Positions 58,191 through 64,000 of a DNA stretch of 64,000 nucleotides are shown piece by piece. Under the pieces are notes generated by a model that saw only the letters and a list, made by a program, of their open reading frames with translations, was not told the origin of the DNA and did no database searches. Numbering within the stretch: the first letter of the stretch is position 1; every line of letters starts with the position of its first letter. The position numbers and the translations under genes were made by a program. Origin of the DNA: Malus domestica (Eukaryota; Streptophyta; Magnoliopsida; Rosales; Rosaceae); the NCBI RefSeq assembly GCF_042453785.1, contig NC_091662.1, positions 687,001 to 751,000 of the forward strand, read 5' to 3'.

Positions 58191-58622
58191 TCTTCCCCAA
58201 CTCTTTTTTTTTCCTCTGGATTTGAAGAAATTCGAAGAAGCAGAGTTGGTGGTGTTGTGGATCGGATTTTCGGAAGCACAACTTCTACAGAACACTCGCT
58301 ACTCCTGTGTATTCTATCGACTCGCTCCTTTATTTGTGCCGGTCTCGACCGGCAGCTTTCAAGTATCCGAATAAATAATTTTCACGCACATTATTTTACT
58401 TTATTATACATCTCTTATGGTCATCGGATTGAATAAATTAAACGGAATCAATGATGTTTAAGAAGTTAATAAATATGTAAAAATAACTTTCTTGTTTTTA
58501 ATTTTTTTGGAAAATTATATGATAAATATTCTTTCAAAAGCTCAAAACAAGTAACACTAAATTGCATCGATCCTACACCGTCCAGTGTCTAGGCCATTTT
58601 AGATCAATGATAACATGTCTAC
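58191..58622. other. TRAPPC5 leader and promoter flank
   Basis: The first ~170 bases should hold the TRAPPC5 5' UTR and promoter; the rest is AT-rich with nothing recognised. Confidence 0.4.
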
Positions 58623-58625
58623 TTA

Positions 58626-59544
58626 GGGGGCGTTTGTTTGCCCTCACTAAACCTCGTTGGGCTAGACTGGCTTAATTGGGATTGCTAAGCCGTGTTTGGT
58701 GTGAAGAAGGACTACCGTTAATGAGACTAAGTCGGATTCGTCCCGACTAAGTCGGATTCGTCCCGACTAAGTCCTTCACTAGGTAGTCTTGGCGAGTCCC
58801 CCCGAAATGTATGGGATTGTTAGTCACGTCTCCAAATCTGCTTCCTTTTTACACTGCATCGTCTGTACGCTGCTTCGTCTCCGTTTACCCACCCCCAAAG
58901 CAGCTTCTCCCACTACCAAAATCTCAAAATCAAACCACCAAAATTCAAAAAAAAAATGCAAAACAATAACAACAATGGGAGAAGCTTATCAGCAAGCATT
59001 CTTCCTTTTTCCCAGAAAATTATAAGATGGCTATCTCGTTCTAGAATTGCAAATGGAGAAGCCGACGCATGTATCAGAGGGAGGAGAGAGATTCGAAAAT
59101 TTTTGGGAGAAAAAGGGTGAGGAAGGTGGAGATGCCTAACGGCAGGAAGAGGGCGAAACGGATGAGGTTGTCTTGAAAGATCTACCGTGACCTTGTTTTG
59201 AAAGACTACGTTTTGCAAGAAATACAAGGAGGAAATGAGAGAATGGATGGAGTCGAAGAGAATGGTTGGAGTCAGAGGGAAGAGATGGGAGAAGGTTCCA
59301 GAGAGAGGTAGAGTGGGAAAAAGGAAAGAAAAGGGTTAAATTAATATTATTAGATAAAATAATAAAATATTATTAGATAAGTGTTAAATAATATAATATT
59401 ATAGTTTGTTTATATTCTGCTTTTTAATCCGACACTGCACCAAACGCTTCACTAAGCTAGTCTATCTTAGTCTAGTCTAAGTCAGTCCAGCTTAATCCCT
59501 GAAGCTAGTCCAGTGCGAGACAGTCCAGTGCAACAAACTCACCC
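58626..59544. mobile_element. PIF/Harbinger-like non-autonomous element, 919 bp, TTA TSD
   Basis: The left end GGGGGCGTTTGTTTGCC and right end GTGCAACAAACTCACCC are imperfect inverted repeats, flanked by TTA at 58623-58625 and 59545-59547. Subterminal gctagactgg/ccagtctagt-like phrases are repeated inward. A 20-bp unit gactaagtcggattcgtccc is tandemly duplicated at 58724-58765. A purine-rich core (59040-59335) gives chance open frames. No transposase. Confidence 0.8.
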
Positions 59545-59547
59545 TTA

Positions 59548-60290
59548 CAATCCTACATGAATATGAAGTAAGGAATATCGAAATTTAGGGATAAACAAAG
59601 TAAGGAAAAGAAATCAATTTGACTAGTCATCCCTAATTGATTTAATTCTTGATCTTCAAGTACAAAGTTATAAATTTTTAACCAAAAGTTCATATTTTGT
59701 AAGCATAAGAAACTCAAAAATAAAAACGACCTCAATTTTAATTGTTTAACGTAAAATTCAACTAGTTAGGTCGATATGTGAAGTTTTGAAAGAAAAAGGA
59801 AAGGGATTGCTTCTAAACCCATCACACCACCAAAAGATTTTCAAACCAACCCAAAAAAATGCCAAACAACAAAAGTACACTACACTTCCAAAAGTTCCAC
59901 GACACAACACGTCTATTGTTTGACCTATCAACAACCGAAAGACATCCCAATTGGGCCATTCCCCATATTACTCAGTCAGTCCCATAACCCAACAAAATTA
60001 TGATGTTCACATTTTATTCTTTAAACACTTTTGTTAATATTTAAATATTAATTTTCTTCAATTTATTCAATGATTTAAAATTAAAAAGGACATGTGAAAA
60101 ATAAAAATAAATGTGAATAACATTATCTAACCAAAAAATTGAAAGAGAAAAAACAATCTCCAAACAATTTTTTTAAGACACTAATTTTCGCACATCTTTA
60201 TTATGCTTATGCTCTCTCGTCTGAATCATTGTCATATTTTTTTTAAAAGAAAGTAAATCAAAAGAGGGTGACTATGAAGATGGGCTCGTT
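59548..60290. other. AT-rich spacer
   Basis: No gene or structured element is seen. Confidence 0.4.
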
Positions 60291-60299
60291 ATTGTGGCT

Positions 60300-60496
60300 G
60301 GATTTGGATTCTCTCCGAGGCAACTAGTCGGGATCCTCCTGACCAGCGTTCGTGGACCGTTAGATAAAAATCCAACTGCTGCAATTATTATAACTTTTAG
60401 AGGCCCCCTGTTTATAGTCGTTTGATAAAAATCCAACGGTCCACGAACACTGGTCAGGAGGATCCCGACTAGTTGCCTCGGAGAGGATCCAAATCC
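60300..60496. mobile_element. Mutator-like MITE, 197 bp, near-complete inverted repeat
   Basis: The left arm ggatttggattctctccgag pairs with the right arm ctcggagaggatccaaatcc; the arms are ~75 bases. The loop shares ctgcaattattataactttt and ggccccctgtttatag with the 54563 element. Flanks ATTGTGGCT (60291-60299) and ATTGCGGCC (60497-60505) agree at 7 of 9, a worn 9-bp duplication. Confidence 0.82.
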
Positions 60497-61005
60497 ATTG
60501 CGGCCAAGGTGCACAACAAGCTTGTCATCAACATCATTGATTTTTAAGAAAATTTCAAATATTTTATTTAAAATATATTCGATATTATCTATACTAAGAA
60601 TGAGTTAAACCTTATAATGAGATGATTAGAATAATTTGATAATTTATGCACATTCGTTATACTCCCGCATCGTCCTTTTCCCGCACCTTCGTTATTCTCT
60701 CTCATCATCATTTTTCCTCACATTTCGTTACAATCTTTCACATATTGATCATGTCTTTATCGTCGTCGTCATCTTTTAAAAGTGGAAACAAAATATCCGA
60801 ACAATTTTTCAAAATAGTAATTCCTGATATCTATATGTAAATCGAGGTGTATAAATAAACAAAGATATTCATGGTGATAACAAGAACGTACGAAAATCAT
60901 TTATCTTATATATTAAAAATTTTAACAAAATTAAGAGATCGTGTGAAACCGTTTTTATTAAGGCTCTCCAAAATAAAATAGAGAACTTTAACGAAAAGTT
61001 CTCAG
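60497..61005. other. AT-rich spacer
   Basis: No gene is recognised; a 64-codon frame at 60646 has no motif. Confidence 0.4.
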
Positions 61006-61502
61006 GAGTAAACTGCCGATTTACCTCCTGAACTATCACCCAACTTTCGATTTGCCCCCCGAACTTTTTAATTGGAAAATTAAGGACTTAAACTAATTTT
61101 TTTGGCCAATTTGCCCCCTGCTGTTAATTTTTCATTTATTGCATCCAAATTTATGTTAAATGGAAGCATATGCACAACATGTGTGGGTAGTTCGGTCACT
61201 TCATTCTTTAAAATAATTGAAAACCTTAGATTTCTAAAATATAAACTTATGCAAATATGTGTGATTATATAGCTTTTCTGTCTGAAGGTCTAGTGAAATG
61301 ACGCTTTTGTCCACAAATGAGAGTTATGTGGTTTGCATATGATAAGAGTTAACATTAACTTGGATGAAATTTATGAAAAACTAACGGTAGGGGGGAAATC
61401 GGCCAAAAAAATTAGTTTAAGTCCTTAATTTTCTAATTAAAAAGTTCAGGGGGCAAATTGAAAGTTGGGTGATAGTTCAGGGGGCAAATCGGCAGTTTAC
61501 TC
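61006..61502. mobile_element. Mutator-like MITE, 497 bp, long TIRs, 9-10-bp TSD, nested
   Basis: Terminal repeats GAGTAAACTGCCGATTT and AAATCGGCAGTTTACTC open ~100-base inverted arms. Identical flanks AAGTTCTCAG lie at 60996-61005 and 61503-61512. It sits inside a copy of the dispersed gttaaa repeat (aactttaacgaaaagttctcag ... tgtttactttaacgaaaaatt), so it is the younger of the two. No coding capacity. Confidence 0.87.
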
Positions 61503-61650
61503 AAGTTCTCAGTAATGTTTACTTTAACGAAAAATTATGTATTTACACTAAAAAGTCAATTCTGTTACTATTCACTATATCATTTATTTTATCCTTATCA
61601 TTAAAACTCAAAATTTTCAAATAATTTTTATTAATTTTCCTAATAAAATA
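61503..61650 (+). repeat. Dispersed repeat copy, right part of the nested pair
   Basis: Reads tttactttaacgaaaaatta, gtatttacactaaaaagtca, ttactattcactatatca, tttatcctta, then an attttcctaataaaa end: the family in forward orientation. The left part lies at about 60980-61005. Confidence 0.7.
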
Positions 61651-61847
61651 AATAATAACCCTTTGAGAATTGGAATTTAACAATTTTGGAATGCAAAACA
61701 AATTGGGAAATCAGACCCAAAAAAAACAAAAACAAAACAAAAAAACGAAAAAAATAGGAAAGCACATAAAATGCAATGCTTTGAGTTTTTAACACATTGG
61801 CCATTGCTTCACTCTTCTGGGCTCTGCGCGGACCTCAAAACCTTTTC

Positions 61848-61868
61848 CTCTCCCTCTCTCTCTCTCTA
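61848..61868. repeat. CT-rich tract in the FIP1 leader
   Basis: A run of CT units about 40 bases upstream of the FIP1 start, as is usual in plant 5' UTRs. Confidence 0.85.
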
Positions 61869-61905
61869 GAACACACTTTCTCCCTCTAAAGCTCCCTCCT
61901 TTCCG

Positions 61906-62754
61906 ATGGAAGACGACGACGAATTCGGAGATCTCTACACCGACGTTCTTCGACCCTTTGAATCGTCCGAACCATCGTTATCATCTGCGCCGCAGCCCCA
62001 CCAATCCTCCGCCGCGCCCCAATCTTTCAACCGTCCGATCGATCTCAACGTCCTCGACGAAGAGGACAAGATCCTTTTTGCAGCTCCGCACTCTAATCCT
62101 TCTGTTTCTCACCCGTCCAATTCCCAAACCCTAGCTCCCGCCGCCTCTGTTCCAACCAATTCCGCTAGAGATGCCGCTCCAGTTGGTGGGTCTAGGGTTT
62201 TGGAGGCTAAAGATGTCGAATTGCCGAAAGTCAATTCCGTGGATTTGAACATTGGTGGTAAAGATTTGGATTCGATGGACAAGGATGTGAATTTCGACAT
62301 CGAGGAGGTTAACAATGGAGCTGATGCTATGGGTTTGGGTCCAGTGATTCCCGGGCTTTCGGATACCTTTCCGGTGAATGATTCCGCAGCGAATTTCGGA
62401 AACCCGGAAGTTACAAGAAGAGATGGTGAGAGAGGGGAAGATGACTGGGACAGCGACGATAGCGAGGACGATTTGCAGATAGTATTGAACGATAACAACC
62501 ACGGGCCTATGGATATGGAGAGAGGTGGAATGGGCGGCGAAGATGACGATGACGATGACGGCCTCGTTATTGTGGCTGATAGTGAGCCGAACCAGCCAAT
62601 GGACGACCAAGAGTGGGTGGAAGAGAGCGCACAGGCGGCGGAAGGTGAGAGGAAGGAGATGGCTGAAGCCGGGAAGACTGCTGGCGGCGTGGTTGTGCCC
62701 CCAAAAGTTGGGTATAGCAGTCATGGGTATCATCCATTTCATTCTCAGTTTAAG
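61906..62754 (+). CDS. FIPS5: FIP1[V]-like polyadenylation factor, first exon (gene runs off the window)
   Basis: Exon 1 gives 283 codons from MEDDDEFGDLYTDVL to GYSSHGYHPFHSQFK and ends at donor AAG|GTTAGT. It matches the N-terminus of Arabidopsis FIP1[V]/FIPS5, a CPSF-associated subunit that binds RNA and poly(A) polymerase during 3'-end formation. This half is acidic and disordered. Recognisable pieces are RPIDLNV, the aspartate-rich DDWDSDDSEDDLQIVLND, and VIVADSEPNQPMDDQ. The conserved FIP1 motif and the long Arg/Ser/Asp-rich tail should lie in later exons. The next exon (expected to begin Y-V-R-P) is not found before 64000, so intron 1 exceeds 1.2 kb. The open frame running 8 codons past the donor is intron. 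Probably the partner of At5g58040. Confidence 0.92.
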
Positions 62755-64000
62755 GTTAGTTTAGTTTTGTTAATATGTTGATTAAAGTAGGGAACTTTTT
62801 GTATTGGGGTCTTTGTAAAGTCCCCTTTTTTTATGATGAGAGATTAGAATTGTAACTTATGCTTTGTAATGATCTGTACAATGTGAATATATAGTTGATT
62901 TACCAGTGAAGTGAAAATTTATAATTTGAATATGTTTTCAGAATTCTGGTATTTACTTCTACTTGAAAAATTGAGGAAGTCTCTGCAGTTGAGAGTAACT
63001 ACTCAAAACAGAACCAAATCTGTTCGATTTTCTCGGATTGTCTTTGTCGAAAGATTGAGTTTTAATTAGCTGGGTATTACCTTCTTGATGAATTAGCTGG
63101 GTATTATTTTCTACATAGGCTTAGCTGTGGGGGACAACTGCAGTGATACCCTCCTTTATAAATTAATTTTTCTTAGAAAAATCTTTAAACATGTTTACAT
63201 ATGTTCTTTTCGAGAAATATTGCTCCAAAAGGCAATTCATTGATGAACACTTTTTGTCTAACAAACCTTTGCAACTCCGATCCTCAGATTTCTTCACCAT
63301 TATCAATCTTTAACTGTCACGTGCGGCCGCTTTAATGCTGATATGAAGAATTTAGGTTCCACATGGTGGATTCAGTAGCGTTGTCTCGCTGAGGCACGTT
63401 AACTACAGAGTGGCCTGTGGCTCATTTATTACTGAGCTTAACGATTGAGGCATTACATTGATAGTTAACTAGGGAGACATCATTAACGGGTTTCTGAATT
63501 TTCGTAAGAAAATTTACTGTGAAATTCTTGCAATTTATGAGGTTTGTTTTATACCCTAAGAAAGCTAGACGTAGTATGCCTTATTGCTCTCTAATGTCTG
63601 GCCTTTGCAATCTTGCTTCAGTAAACGGTGCAGTTATTAGGCTATTTTGCACGTTATATATATTCTACGAACGAGTACATAGTGAAACCTTCCCATACAA
63701 AAGCACCTATTGCTTGAAACTCTGGACGATGCTAGCAGTCTTGTACACTGCATATTGTTCAGACCACGTTTAGTGAATAGTATTTTTTTCTAGAGTTGTT
63801 CTTTGAATGCATTCTTAGTGAATCTTCGTACTTCTTTTATTCTAGATGCCTTAAGAGTCAATTGTAGTGAATCTTCCAACCTGGAAACTGCTGGCTTTAC
63901 TGCTTTAATTTGTAGAACCCCAGCATGAATGCTTCCCATTCCTACTACTTTTTTCTTATAGACTAGCATATGTCATTTAGTGATTTTCTGTCTCATCTGC
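62755..64000 (+). other. Intron 1 of the FIP1-like gene (incomplete)
   Basis: T-rich intronic sequence with no exon that continues the FIP1 frame; an 84-codon frame at 63519 has no motif. The acceptor lies beyond the window. Confidence 0.7.

Noticed and set aside
62109-62742. 203- and 129-codon reverse open frames
   Set aside because: Antisense shadows of FIP1 exon 1, which has strong family identity on the plus strand.

Overview
The window is plant nuclear DNA. Genes have introns with GT-AG borders (one GC-AG), TATA boxes and CT-rich leaders, and they lie in AT-rich spacers full of miniature transposons, SINEs and LTR fossils. The Cassandra-type 5S-bearing LTRs, the many MITEs and the gene content suggest a woody eudicot, most likely Rosaceae of the apple/pear group. 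That placement is inference, not proof.

Layout. 1-6.5 kb: gene-poor, with an 0.8-kb direct repeat and short tandem repeats. 6.6-8.1 kb (-): F-box gene. 9.3-10.3 kb (-): RAV-type AP2/B3 repressor, possibly with a spliced leader starting near 12.5 kb. 13.8-14.4 kb (+): COA6-like mitochondrial CX9C protein. 14.4-20 kb: no gene; a 221-bp Mutator-like MITE and SINE remnants. 20.0-24.1 kb (-): LRL-type bHLH factor, seven coding exons. 24.7-30.7 kb: Cassandra TRIM, hAT MITE, a 242-bp tandem repeat, and a solo-LTR-like fossil inside an RTE-type LINE. 32.8-35.8 kb (-): complete nine-exon non-phosphorylating GAPDH (GAPN/ALDH11). 38.2-39.1 kb: Harbinger-like element. 41.4-43.7 and 44.7-46.7 kb (-): tandem RPS12 genes. 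47.0-48.1 kb (+): RTF2, head to head with the second RPS12. 48.5 kb: solo Cassandra LTR. 50.8-51.7 kb (+): CAF1 deadenylase. 52.4-54.0 kb (-): MED22 copy with a frameshifted last exon. 54-55 kb: MITE cluster. 55.9-58.2 kb (-): TRAPPC5/TRS31. 58.6-61.5 kb: three more MITEs. 61.9 kb to the edge (+): first exon of a FIP1[V]-like polyadenylation factor.

The genes do not form one pathway. Most are housekeeping: translation (RPS12), mRNA decay (CAF1), polyadenylation (FIP1), transcription (MED22), vesicle tethering (TRAPPC5), replication/splicing (RTF2), respiration (COA6) and glycolytic NADPH supply (GAPN). Three are regulatory: RAV, bHLH and F-box. From memory, the order COA6-like, LRL bHLH, RTF2, TRAPPC5, FIP1[V] matches Arabidopsis At5g58005, 58010, 58020, 58030 and 58040. 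If so, this is an old syntenic block into which GAPN, RPS12, CAF1 and MED22 are interleaved.

I found no rRNA gene (only 5S-derived sequence in Cassandra), no tRNA, no CRISPR and no clearly new molecular system. The most useful signals are nine MITE-type elements with readable target-site duplications, several of them nested, the GC-AG intron, the shared RPS12/RTF2 promoter and the MED22 frameshift.
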